Of a stretch of 64,000 bases of DNA, positions 9,464 through 15,825 are shown piece after piece. The DNA comes from Helicobacter sp. 12S02232-10 (lineage in GTDB: Bacteria; Campylobacterota; Campylobacteria; Campylobacterales; Helicobacteraceae). A program made the translations under genes and the position numbers. Positions within the stretch are counted from its first letter, which is position 1; every line of letters starts with the position of its first letter. Location: NCBI RefSeq assembly GCF_002272895.1, contig NZ_MLAQ01000002.1, positions 124,001-188,000 on the forward strand. Reading direction: 5' to 3'. The notes under the pieces were generated by a model. The model was not told where the DNA came from and made no database searches. It saw only the letters and a list, made by a program, of their open reading frames with translations.

Positions 9464-9505
9464 ATCATCATAAAATATTTATTTTATAAAATATTTTATG
9501 ATGAT
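9464..9505. repeat. 17-bp perfect inverted repeat at the edge of the decayed island
   Basis: ATCATCATAAAATATTT (9464-9480) and its exact reverse complement (9489-9505) flank an 8-base AT-rich loop. It could end queF transcription, although no clean T-run follows, or be an island boundary. The right arm contains the first possible ATG (9498) of the decayed reading frame that follows, and no ribosome site is visible there. Confidence 0.7.
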
Positions 9506-10102
9506 AAGAATTTTATTTTTAATATTTATTTCCTATTGTCTTCTTAAAGCTTTTTCATCTGTTGCAACATCAGATAGAATAAATGCACAAGAAAAACCCT
9601 TATGCTTTCTGATCAAGCAGATTGATTTTATTCTCTTAGGTGCTGGTACGTCAGATATTAAGAAAATACTAAAAAAATTTTCTTTTACACGTTCTGTTTC
9701 CAAGCCTTATGTAAATACCTGTATGGATTCTAAACAAATCAAAACAATGAAACAAGCAGCCTTATCAAGAGAAAGAAAATGATAAAAGTAATCAGAGAAA
9801 TAAACAAAAAGATAAATAAAATCAATCCAATAAAGATGTTTATAAACAAAATAATTCTAAGATAGCTAAAACGCAAGAAGATAGTCAAACGAAATCAGCA
9901 CTCAAAAAAGAGGGACCCCAAGAGAAAGGCAAGAAAATTTGGAGAAAAAAAGAGGGAAAAACAACCGACTTCAGAAGATCGGGCTAAATGGATGGCAAAT
10001 GAGTTTGGCAAGACAAAAGGAAAAGATGCTCAACGAAAAGCACACGATAAAAAGTTTGGCAGGAAAGATAGAACTAAAAAAAGAACTGAAAGAAGATTAT
10101 AA
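9498..10102 (+). pseudogene. Decayed toxin module 1: N-terminal anchor, shared linker, C-terminal toxin-like tail
   Basis: The first open part (9498-9782, 94 codons) starts with a hydrophobic segment (ILFLIFISYCLLKAFSS) but lacks a ribosome site. The reading then shifts frame. From about 9784 one reads EN-DKSNQRNKQKDK, an in-frame stop at 9817-9819, then NQSNKDVYKQNNSKI and KTQEDSQTKSALKKEGPQEK. After another frame change comes SEDRAKWMANEFGKTKGKDA, then QRKAHDKKFGRKDRTKK up to a stop at 10102. The middle linker is repeated at 11381-11535 in front of a second toxin-like C-terminus. I read this as the carboxy-terminal part of a polymorphic (CDI/TpsA-like) toxin, now broken by one stop and at least two frameshifts. 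An ankyrin gene starts five bases after its stop, in the immunity position. The enzymatic class of the tail is not recognised. Confidence 0.6.
9783..9931 (+). repeat. Linker repeat, copy 1
   Basis: This stretch is about 80-85% alike by eye to 11381-11535, including the shared blocks TAAAAGTAATCAG, AAATCAATCC and AAAGATGTTTATAAACAAAA. It encodes the linker that precedes each toxin-like C-terminus. Homologous pre-toxin segments of this kind are known to let polymorphic toxin loci exchange cassettes. Confidence 0.7.
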
Positions 10103-10107
10103 TCCCA

Positions 10108-10793
10108 ATGATTACTGATAATCAACTTAAAAATTCACTATGCAACAATGATATAGAATTCTTAGAGACATATAAAGACCAATACAACATCAATCATTGT
10201 TTTATTGATGAAGATGAAGATTCCTTGCTTTTGTATGCTATTAGTGATGGAGGTTCTGAAGTTTATCAATATCTTTTAGATAGAGGAGCAGATATTTTTT
10301 ATAAGAATATTTTAGGAGAGAATATCTTGCACGCAGTTGTTTTTAGTAATGATATTTTGAGATTAAATTATTTATTGCAGAAATATCCCGATGTAATTTC
10401 ACTGCTAAATATTCCAGATAATAATGGAACTACCCCTTTATTTTACTCCATTATGATGAAAAAAAAGTATTTTTTGAGAAATTTTTAGAACTTGGAGCTG
10501 ATATTCATTTGACCGATAAAGATGACAATACACCTTTACATATGGCGTGTTGGGTTTTATTTGATGATCCGAAAGATAATCTGATGATTGTAAATGCCTT
10601 GATAAAAGCAGGAGCAAATCCAAGACTAAAGAGTAAAAGAAGAAATTATCCTTTGGCTTTAGCTGTTAATGCCGACTTAGATGATGTTGTCCGTTATTTA
10701 TTTCATATTATGTATGGCTATCCAACAGGAAAACCAGGTTTAAGACCTGAAACCCATATTCCATTGCCTGAAATTAAGGAAAAAAATGAATAG
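10108..10793 (+). pseudogene. Ankyrin-repeat protein, likely immunity partner, split by one frameshift
   Basis: Two overlapping frames (10108-10488 and 10500-10793) form one ankyrin protein of about 228 residues. Repeats include SLLLYAISDGGSEVYQYLLD-RGAD, ENILHAVVFSNDILRLNYLL, GTTPLFYSIMMKK, then after the shift FLELGADIHLTDKDDNTPLH and IVNALIKAGANPRLKS. The frame breaks in the run ATGATG-A8-G-TA-T6-G at 10453-10476. One extra A or T would rejoin the frames and give ...FFEKFLELGAD. It starts five bases after the toxin module 1 stop, the normal place of an immunity gene, and ankyrin proteins are a known immunity type in polymorphic toxin loci. It may be dead, phase-variable at the A8/T6 tracts, or affected by a sequencing slip. 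Confidence 0.65.
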
Positions 10794-10914
10794 TAATTTT
10801 TCAGCCATTGAAACTGATTTTTCAAATATAGATACTCATCAAATTAGCATCACTTCGATAAAAATCGAAAAAGAATATAATTATAGTATTCTTTTTCGAT
10901 ACGGGTGCTTATGA
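10786..10914 (+). CDS. 42-residue reading frame of unknown function in the decayed island
   Basis: It starts within the end of the ankyrin frame (eight-base overlap) and runs MNSNFSAIETDFSNIDTHQI... to a TGA at 10912, which overlaps the next ATG by four bases. No family is recognised. The chain of overlaps suggests it was once translated with its neighbours. It may be only the N-terminal piece of a protein whose rest lies in the next frame. Confidence 0.3.
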   Translation: MNSNFSAIETDFSNIDTHQISITSIKIEKEYNYSILFRYGCL

Positions 10915-11221
10915 TTGTCTATGCTCTTATTCTCCTATCATTTATCATTATTTTTGATTCTAATCAAAACTACATTGATACTCTCCATTATGCAAGCAAG
11001 TCGGAAAATTTTGATTTTCTTCAAAACAAAATGCTCCACAAATCAAAAAATTGATGTTAGTAATCCCTATTTTGTAAAGATCTTTTTGCAAGATTTTATT
11101 TTTTATTATTCCCGTAGAAGTCAGCTTCTACGAAAGTTTAAATATTGAAATAGGAGGAAATGTATAGATTTTTAGTTTTGATTTGATTGAAAAAAAGAAT
11201 GAGATTATTGATCTGAAATGA
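10911..11221 (+). pseudogene. Broken small membrane protein gene
   Basis: Begins MIVYALILLSFIIIFDSNQN, a membrane-anchored start, and continues YIDTLHYASKSENFDFLQNK before a stop at 11052. The likely continuation appears in another frame as IDVSNPYFVKIFLQDFIFYY, then in a third as ESLNIEIGGNV-stop-IFSFDLIEKKNEIIDLK, ending at 11221 across the ATG of the next frame. Two frame changes and an internal stop make it a pseudogene. By position it lies between the ankyrin immunity and the second toxin module. Its former function is unknown. Confidence 0.45.
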
Positions 11222-11376
11222 AAAGATCTATTTTTATCTTTGCCTTGATTGCTTCTATATTTGTAAATTTTATATTCATCTTGATTGTAATTTTTAAGGC
11301 ACCTTTTGTGATCTTTATATTTATTCTTTGTTGTCTGAAAAAAATAATCATAGATATAAATAAGATTTACAAATAA
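11218..11376 (+). CDS. 52-residue hydrophobic protein or remnant
   Basis: Almost wholly hydrophobic: MKRSIFIFALIASIFVNFIF, then further IF/LI-rich residues, with a short basic tail (two predicted membrane segments). The ATG overlaps the previous stop (ATGA). It ends five bases before the second linker repeat. It could be a small immunity-type membrane protein or, like the hydrophobic start at 9498, the anchor that once preceded the linker. Confidence 0.3.
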   Translation: MKRSIFIFALIASIFVNFIFILIVIFKAPFVIFIFILCCLKKIIIDINKIYK

Positions 11377-11380
11377 ACAC

Positions 11381-11535
11381 TAAAAGTAATCAGAAAAATA
11401 ATATAGATAGATAAGCAAAATCAATCCGATAAAGATGTTTATAAACAAAATGATTCTAAGATAACTAAATCACAAGAAGATAGTCAAACAGAAATCAGCA
11501 CTCAAAAAAAGAGGAGCCCCAAGAGAGAGGCAAGA
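11381..11535 (+). repeat. Linker repeat, copy 2
   Basis: Second copy of the pre-toxin linker (first at 9783-9931). Translated, the two read NQSNKDVYKQNNSKIAKTQE and NQSDKDVYKQNDSKITKSQE, followed by DSQT in both copies. They then diverge into unrelated toxin-like ends, as in cassette-exchange toxins. Confidence 0.7.
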
Positions 11536-11739
11536 GAAGGATCAAAAGAGGCAGACAAACAAAGAAAAGGAACTCCTAAAAATAATCAAGATCAAAATCA
11601 ACAAGTCGATCACATAACTAATAAATTAGGATTATCAAAAGAGCAAAGAAGACAATTACATGATTACATTAGAAAAGAAGGAACACAATCAACCTATCAA
11701 GAATTACTAGACACCGCCAAAGGACTTTTTAATAAATGA
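11407..11739 (+). pseudogene. Orphan toxin C-terminal module 2 (no start codon)
   Basis: A 110-codon open stretch between the stop at 11404-11406 and the TGA at 11737-11739, with no methionine in it. It holds the linker, a lysine-rich KKRSPKREAREGSKEADKQR segment, then RKGTPKNNQDQNQQVDHITN, KLGLSKEQRRQLHDYIRKEG and TQSTYQELLDTAKGLFNK. The GTP-NNQ-QN...LGLS-EQRR-LHD-I...SYQE pattern is one I know from the extreme C-termini of Rhs, CDI and other polymorphic toxins, though I cannot give its Pfam name. A toxin tip without a start codon, coupled by an ATGA overlap to the next gene, is the form of an orphan toxin-immunity module. Confidence 0.6.
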
Positions 11740-12173
11740 ATCAAATAACAAATATTCTCATCAATCAAAAATTAAATAACATCAAGAGAGTAGCTGCAAT
11801 GCTTTGTTTAGGATATGGAGGCTTTATTTTAGATAAAGACAAAGATAAAATTCCTCTTTATTCTTTTCATATTCAATGCCCTTATAGATTTATTTTAAAT
11901 AATAAAATCATTCTGGCAAGCTATGATATATCTAAGAGATTTCAAAAAAATTTTGATGATGCCGCAGAAAATACAATATTTGATGAAATCGTCAAAAAGA
12001 TTTTCTTACCATTGCTTCCTCTAAAAATTATCCATATAAAAATAAGTAATTTTGGAGACATAGAAATTATATTTGAAAATAAAATGATTTTTCAAACTTT
12101 TATTGATTCGAGTCAGGAAGTAGAGCATTGGAGATTTATAGATTCTCTAGAACAAAAACATATTGTATTTTAG
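11736..12173 (+). CDS. Immunity-like protein, tandem copy 1
   Basis: A 145-residue soluble protein whose ATG overlaps the stop of toxin module 2 (ATGA), the usual toxin-immunity coupling. The segment SFHIQCPYRFILNNKIILAS, followed by YDI, and the later ISNFGDIEIIFENKMIFQTF...EVEHWRFI resemble a family often found next to polymorphic toxins, with a (S/A)LHIQCPWR motif near the start and an EHWR(F/L) motif near the end. The reading frame is intact. Residues 45-133 are identical to copy 2 downstream, while the N-terminus and tail differ. I infer that it protects against the toxin just upstream; there is no direct proof. Confidence 0.55.
   Translation: MNQITNILINQKLNNIKRVAAMLCLGYGGFILDKDKDKIPLYSFHIQCPYRFILNNKIILASYDISKRFQKNFDDAAENTIFDEIVKKIFLPLLPLKIIHIKISNFGDIEIIFENKMIFQTFIDSSQEVEHWRFIDSLEQKHIVF
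11869..12133 (+). repeat. 265-bp exact direct repeat, copy 1
   Basis: Identical base for base to 12325-12589 (offset 456). It covers the central and C-terminal core of the first immunity-like gene. Both edges fall inside coding sequence and in the same frame. Confidence 0.9.
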
Positions 12174-12185
12174 AGAAAATTTAAA

Positions 12186-12710
12186 ATGATTTCCATTAAT
12201 GCTATAATTAATAAAAATTTAACTGATATTTATTATTATAAAAATATATTTTGTTTAAATTTTGGTTTAAATGTAATATCAAAATATGATAATAATTGTG
12301 AAATGTTCTCTAAATATTCATTAGATATTCAATGCCCTTATAGATTTATTTTAAATAATAAAATCATTCTGGCAAGCTATGATATATCTAAGAGATTTCA
12401 AAAAAATTTTGATGATGCCGCAGAAAATACAATATTTGATGAAATCGTCAAAAAGATTTTCTTACCATTGCTTCCTCTAAAAATTATCCATATAAAAATA
12501 AGTAATTTTGGAGACATAGAAATTATATTTGAAAATAAAATGATTTTTCAAACTTTTATTGATTCGAGTCAGGAAGTAGAGCATTGGAGGCTTTCTGATG
12601 AAACAAAAGATTTTAAAGAGGATTTAGTTTTCTTTAAAGAAGAAAAAAAATTTGCGGAAAAATCAAAAAATTACACTTGGATAGAAGCTCATCTGCCAAG
12701 AAACTTGTAA
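12186..12710 (+). CDS. Immunity-like protein, tandem copy 2
   Basis: A 174-residue paralogue of the preceding gene, 12 bases downstream. The first ~46 residues (MISINAIINKNLTDIYYYKN...) differ from copy 1, the next 88 are identical, and the tail (LSDETKDFKEDLVFFKEEKK..., ending in HLPRNL) is new and longer. Divergent ends with an identical core suggest gene conversion rather than a simple recent duplication. It lacks its own toxin. It may be a spare immunity gene against another toxin variant, with specificity in the N-terminal third or the tail. Confidence 0.55.
   Translation: MISINAIINKNLTDIYYYKNIFCLNFGLNVISKYDNNCEMFSKYSLDIQCPYRFILNNKIILASYDISKRFQKNFDDAAENTIFDEIVKKIFLPLLPLKIIHIKISNFGDIEIIFENKMIFQTFIDSSQEVEHWRLSDETKDFKEDLVFFKEEKKFAEKSKNYTWIEAHLPRNL
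12325..12589 (+). repeat. 265-bp exact direct repeat, copy 2
   Basis: Second copy of the repeat at 11869-12133. The boundaries are the A of ATATTCAATGCC and the G of GCATTGGAG, beyond which the two copies differ at once. Confidence 0.9.
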
Positions 12711-12719
12711 TATAAACCC

Positions 12720-12930
12720 TATGCAGTCTTCCTTATTCTTCTTTATATTCCGAATTTTTACCTACAATTTTCAATTTGTGTCTTGTTAAAAATAAATATT
12801 TTATGCCTCATTAATAGTTTTTATCTGCTCAGCCTATTTTTTGGCTTTTTCGAATTTATTTGATTATTGCAATCTTCAAATTCTGCTTGATATTTGCCTC
12901 TCCCATCATATTTTTTCATCTTGAAATGCC
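12720..12930 (-). pseudogene. Short minus-strand remnants without a recognised family
   Basis: The minus strand reads MKKYDGRGKYQAEFEDCNNQ, then INSKKPKNRLSR to a stop, after which only fragments with stops follow (KLLMRHKIFIFNK...). The polar, lysine-rich composition resembles the C-terminal ends of small secreted toxins or phage proteins, but the similarity is only by feel. I see no intact gene in 12711-13000 on either strand. Confidence 0.25.
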
Positions 12931-13002
12931 TACAATATTTTATAATCCATTTTATCTATATTATAACTGACATTGAATAGTAGTTGGGGTCAAATTATTT
13001 AT

Positions 13003-13327
13003 TATTAAGAGTCGGCTTAAAAATAATCTCTTCTTGAAGTATTCCATAATTGTAGTTCATAATACTCTTTAGGTACTCATCTTGATTAAATATTTTTTGA
13101 ATACCGTACTTGATAGAAGTTTCTTTAATAAAACATTCTTCAATTATTTCTCCATCTCGAAATATTTAGTGGCAGATTGCGTCATAATGTTTCTTGTTGG
13201 AATGATAAAATAATTCAATTTTATCCATACAAATATCCACAATACCCCTTTTCCACCATAAGTACAAAAATAATAATTGCAATTGATTTTAATATTTGGG
13301 GATAACATTTTATTTATCACATCCATT
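13003..13327 (-). pseudogene. Broken minus-strand gene, possibly an immunity protein
   Basis: One frame starts MDVINKMLSPNIKINCNYYF at 13326. A second frame continues MDKIELFYHSNKKHYDAICH, then a stop, then IFRDGEIIEECFIKETSIKY and GIQKIFNQDEYLKSIMNYNY, ending GILQEEIIFKPTLNNK and a stop near 13003. Together they look like one small acidic protein of about 100 residues with a frameshift and a stop. The size, and its position 34 bases downstream of the TpsA-like fragment on the same strand, suit an immunity gene of a deleted toxin. No family is recognised. Confidence 0.35.
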
Positions 13328-13360
13328 CATCTTGAAATATAAATTTAAAGGGCTTAATAA

Positions 13361-13594
13361 TCATAAACCTGAAGGGATTGAGAGTCCAAATAGTTCATTG
13401 GGATTCGTGATATTAATAACAGCAACGCCGCTATCTGTTTTATCTAAGGAAGGAGCATATTGAGGGAGGGAAGTATCTGCAATAAGTGGAAGTTCAATAA
13501 CTTCACTTGCAAAAATGCTTTGAGAAAAAATCAAGCAAAAACAAATCAAAAAATGGAGTAAATATTGATTCAATTTGATTTTATATTGCATCAA
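13361..13594 (-). pseudogene. Truncated N-terminus of a TpsA / filamentous-haemagglutinin-like exoprotein
   Basis: A 77-codon frame with a long signal peptide (LLHFLICFCLIFSQSIFAS, cleavage after about residue 30), followed by ADTSLPQYAPSLDKTDSGVA and VINITNPNELFGLSIPSGL. The P-x-x-D...GV-VINI-NPN sequence is the start of the TPS secretion domain in two-partner-secretion exoproteins, which normally go on with L-SHN-(F/Y)--FNV. Here the reading stops right at that hallmark. Intact members run to thousands of residues and end in exchangeable toxin tips in CDI systems. The partner pore protein (TpsB/CdiB) is not in the window. I read it as the stub of a deleted CDI-like adhesin gene. Confidence 0.55.
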
Positions 13595-13699
13595 ATACCT
13601 AAAAAATTATTTTTAATAAATAGTGATTTTATAATAAATAATTTTAATTAAATATTAAATTTAGCAATTAATACCTAAGGAAAAAAATAAATTTTGCGT

Positions 13700-13710
13700 G
13701 GGGGCGGGGG
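13700..13710. other. G5-C-G5 tract
   Basis: GGGGGCGGGGG stands out in an AT-rich gap between the TpsA-like stub and the deaminase gene, about 106 bases upstream of the stub start on its strand. Long G or C tracts in Helicobacter can vary in length and tune nearby promoters. The interrupting C makes slippage less likely here. Confidence 0.4.
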
Positions 13711-13735
13711 TTAAATGAAAAACTTTGAAAGCAAA

Positions 13736-14989
13736 TCAGTTTTTAGTTACTACATTTCCATTGATATAAAGAATCTTTACTTTTTTGGAATGGAGTAGGA
13801 ATTGTAAGGGTGCTTGAGTGCTTTGGGAAATTTCAGGGCATTCAAAGACGCTGATATCTGCCCATTTGCCTGCTTCAAGTATGCCGTTATTGAGTCCTAG
13901 TGCTTTGGCAGGATAAAAACTTGCTCCCAAAATAAGCATTTTACTCAAGGCTTCTATTTCAATATCAGGGTAAGAAAAAAGTGCGCACCTGAGTTCATCA
14001 AGTAGGTCAAGGTTGTTGTTAGAGCTTTTTCCATCGGTAGCAAAAATTGGTTTTAATCCCACAGAGCCCAAGAGATTCAAGTTAAGATATGTCCCGCATA
14101 GCAAGCGATTTGAACGAGGACAAGAAACGACATTGCTATTCTTAGCGATTTTGGTAAGATCGTGTTGATTTGCAAAAAGACAATGTGTGAATAAAGTTTG
14201 CAACCCTTCAAAGAGGTCTAGAAATTCCTCAATAGTATAAAGTGGCTTAGGGGAATTGACTTTTAAAATTTCTTGATAAAATTTTTTGAACCAACCTTGA
14301 GAATTTTGAAGCCATTCCCGCTCAGCGTTTGATTCCAAAAAATGAGTTGAAACAATGCATTGGTCTTTTCGAGCGATTTCTAAGATTTTTTTTGCCAATA
14401 TGTGATGAACCGAATAGGGCGAATGTAAAGCAATTGCAGGGGTAAATTTATGCGATTTGAGGGCTTTAGAAGCGTGGTATCTGACAAGAAAATTATTGTA
14501 TAAAAAATCTAGTGCTGTAGGTGCAGAACCGATTGCTTCATTGAAATATATGACGCGCAATGGGGAATTTGCCAAGATAGGCATATCTTCACCATAGCTG
14601 CTGATTGCTCCCACGCTTCCTACCCCGCTTTGCAACTGTTCATTGATGGAAGATTTGACTGAAGATGTTATATCTGAGAGAACATCATCACGCTTTTCCA
14701 TCACGCTTTTAAGCCATTTTTCAAATCCTCCGTAAGCAAAACTTGAAATATTGTTTCCAAATTCGAAGTGAATATGGGCATTAATGAAAGCGGGAAGGAT
14801 GATTGCATTTTCATAAAAAATTGCGTTTGAATATTTGTTTTTTAAAATTTCATATTTTCCTACTTCAATGATTTTATTTTGGTCGTTTTGAGAGGTTTCA
14901 AAAGCTATCGCTCCATTTGAGAGGATTTCAAATGTTTCGTTACAGACAAAAACCTTGCTGGCTCCAATAAGTTTGACATTTTGACTCAT
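13736..14989 (-). CDS. Amidohydrolase, probable aminofutalosine deaminase (menaquinone synthesis)
   Basis: A 417-residue metal-dependent hydrolase of the TRZ/ATZ-like group. Visible are the first metal motif AFINAHIHFEFGN, the HSPYSVH segment, THFLESNAERE, FTHCLF and VVSCPRSNRLLCG, plus an aspartate in PIFATDGKSSNNN. In H. pylori the equivalent gene (next to the dihydroorotase-like gene) encodes the 6-amino-6-deoxyfutalosine deaminase, which removes ammonia from aminofutalosine after MqnE. That fits mqnC and mqnE found elsewhere in the window. Substrate assignment is by context and family. The start overlaps mscS by four bases. Confidence 0.8.
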   Translation of the reverse strand: MSQNVKLIGASKVFVCNETFEILSNGAIAFETSQNDQNKIIEVGKYEILKNKYSNAIFYENAIILPAFINAHIHFEFGNNISSFAYGGFEKWLKSVMEKRDDVLSDITSSVKSSINEQLQSGVGSVGAISSYGEDMPILANSPLRVIYFNEAIGSAPTALDFLYNNFLVRYHASKALKSHKFTPAIALHSPYSVHHILAKKILEIARKDQCIVSTHFLESNAEREWLQNSQGWFKKFYQEILKVNSPKPLYTIEEFLDLFEGLQTLFTHCLFANQHDLTKIAKNSNVVSCPRSNRLLCGTYLNLNLLGSVGLKPIFATDGKSSNNNLDLLDELRCALFSYPDIEIEALSKMLILGASFYPAKALGLNNGILEAGKWADISVFECPEISQSTQAPLQFLLHSKKVKILYINGNVVTKN

Positions 14990-15825
14990 TGATTTCCTTC
15001 AAATCGGGTTAAAAAAGTGATATCAAGCTTTTGAGGAGGTATTTCGATTGCAGCCTCATCAAGGGCTTCTTTAGTTTTTTCTATCAGTTCGCTTCGGAGA
15101 GCAAAGACATTATCCTCTATTTTTGCCCATACTCTGATCGTGAAATTTAATGAATTGGATCCAAAATCTGTAACACCGACAAATGGTGCGATTTTTGAAT
15201 CTATTTTTTCCATTTTTGCAATAACATTTTTTAAAATCCGACGAACTTTTTGTATATCGCTGCTGTATTTGATTCCAAAAATCCACTCTATTCTTCTTTT
15301 ATCGCTGTTGGTACAATTGATGATATTAGCATTGACGACATTACGGTTTGGCAATATGACAAGTTTATCATCGGGCATTCGAATCATTGTATTAAACAGA
15401 TTGATGGCTTCGACATTTCCACTTATATTCCCAATTTCTATGGTGTCATTTTTTTTAAAAGGTCTTAAGATAATTAGAACAATACCTCCAGCAATGCTTG
15501 AAAGCGAATCTTTCAAAGCTAAAGCAATTGCTACCCCTGCAGTTCCTAAAACCGTGAGGATAGAAGTGGTTTGCACCCCAATATTCCCAAGCATTGTTAC
15601 AATAGCAATGATAAGAATCCCAATGAATACAATTTGAGAGACAAAATTCCCTAGAATTTCATCTTTTTTACTGATAATCTTGTTGATTTTGGTTTGCGTA
15701 AATTTTGCAAGATAAAAACCGATAATCAAAATAACTATCGCTTTAAATAGTGTCAAAGAGGTTTCTTGAAGGAAAGGAAAGATTTTTTCAAAAAAATTTG
15801 AGAATTTATCCATAAATTTTCCCAT
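14986..15825 (-). CDS. mscS: Small-conductance mechanosensitive channel (MscS family)
   Basis: A 279-residue MscS-like channel that releases osmolytes on hypo-osmotic shock. Three membrane segments occupy residues ~20-110. The pore helix shows the glycine/alanine-packed GVAIALALKDSLSSIAGGIV, followed by the beta domain (FKKNDTIEIGNISGNVEAI, with the RMPDDKLVILPN motif) and a C-terminal alpha/beta domain. Length matches E. coli MscS (286). The ATG overlaps the upstream dihydroorotase-like gene by 20 bases and its end overlaps the deaminase gene by four, so the three form one operon. Confidence 0.92.
   Translation of the reverse strand: MGKFMDKFSNFFEKIFPFLQETSLTLFKAIVILIIGFYLAKFTQTKINKIISKKDEILGNFVSQIVFIGILIIAIVTMLGNIGVQTTSILTVLGTAGVAIALALKDSLSSIAGGIVLIILRPFKKNDTIEIGNISGNVEAINLFNTMIRMPDDKLVILPNRNVVNANIINCTNSDKRRIEWIFGIKYSSDIQKVRRILKNVIAKMEKIDSKIAPFVGVTDFGSNSLNFTIRVWAKIEDNVFALRSELIEKTKEALDEAAIEIPPQKLDITFLTRFEGNQ

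Noticed and set aside
12711-13000. Possible RNA gene in the 650-base gap after the immunity-like genes
   Set aside because: I looked for a tRNA cloverleaf, T-loop GTTCGA-type sequence and strong stems; none is visible. The remnants on the minus strand explain the sequence better.
15140-15637. 165-codon open frame on the plus strand opposite mscS
   Set aside because: It lies wholly antisense to a well-supported MscS gene, has no family likeness, no ribosome site, and mirrors the hydrophobic codon pattern of the channel.
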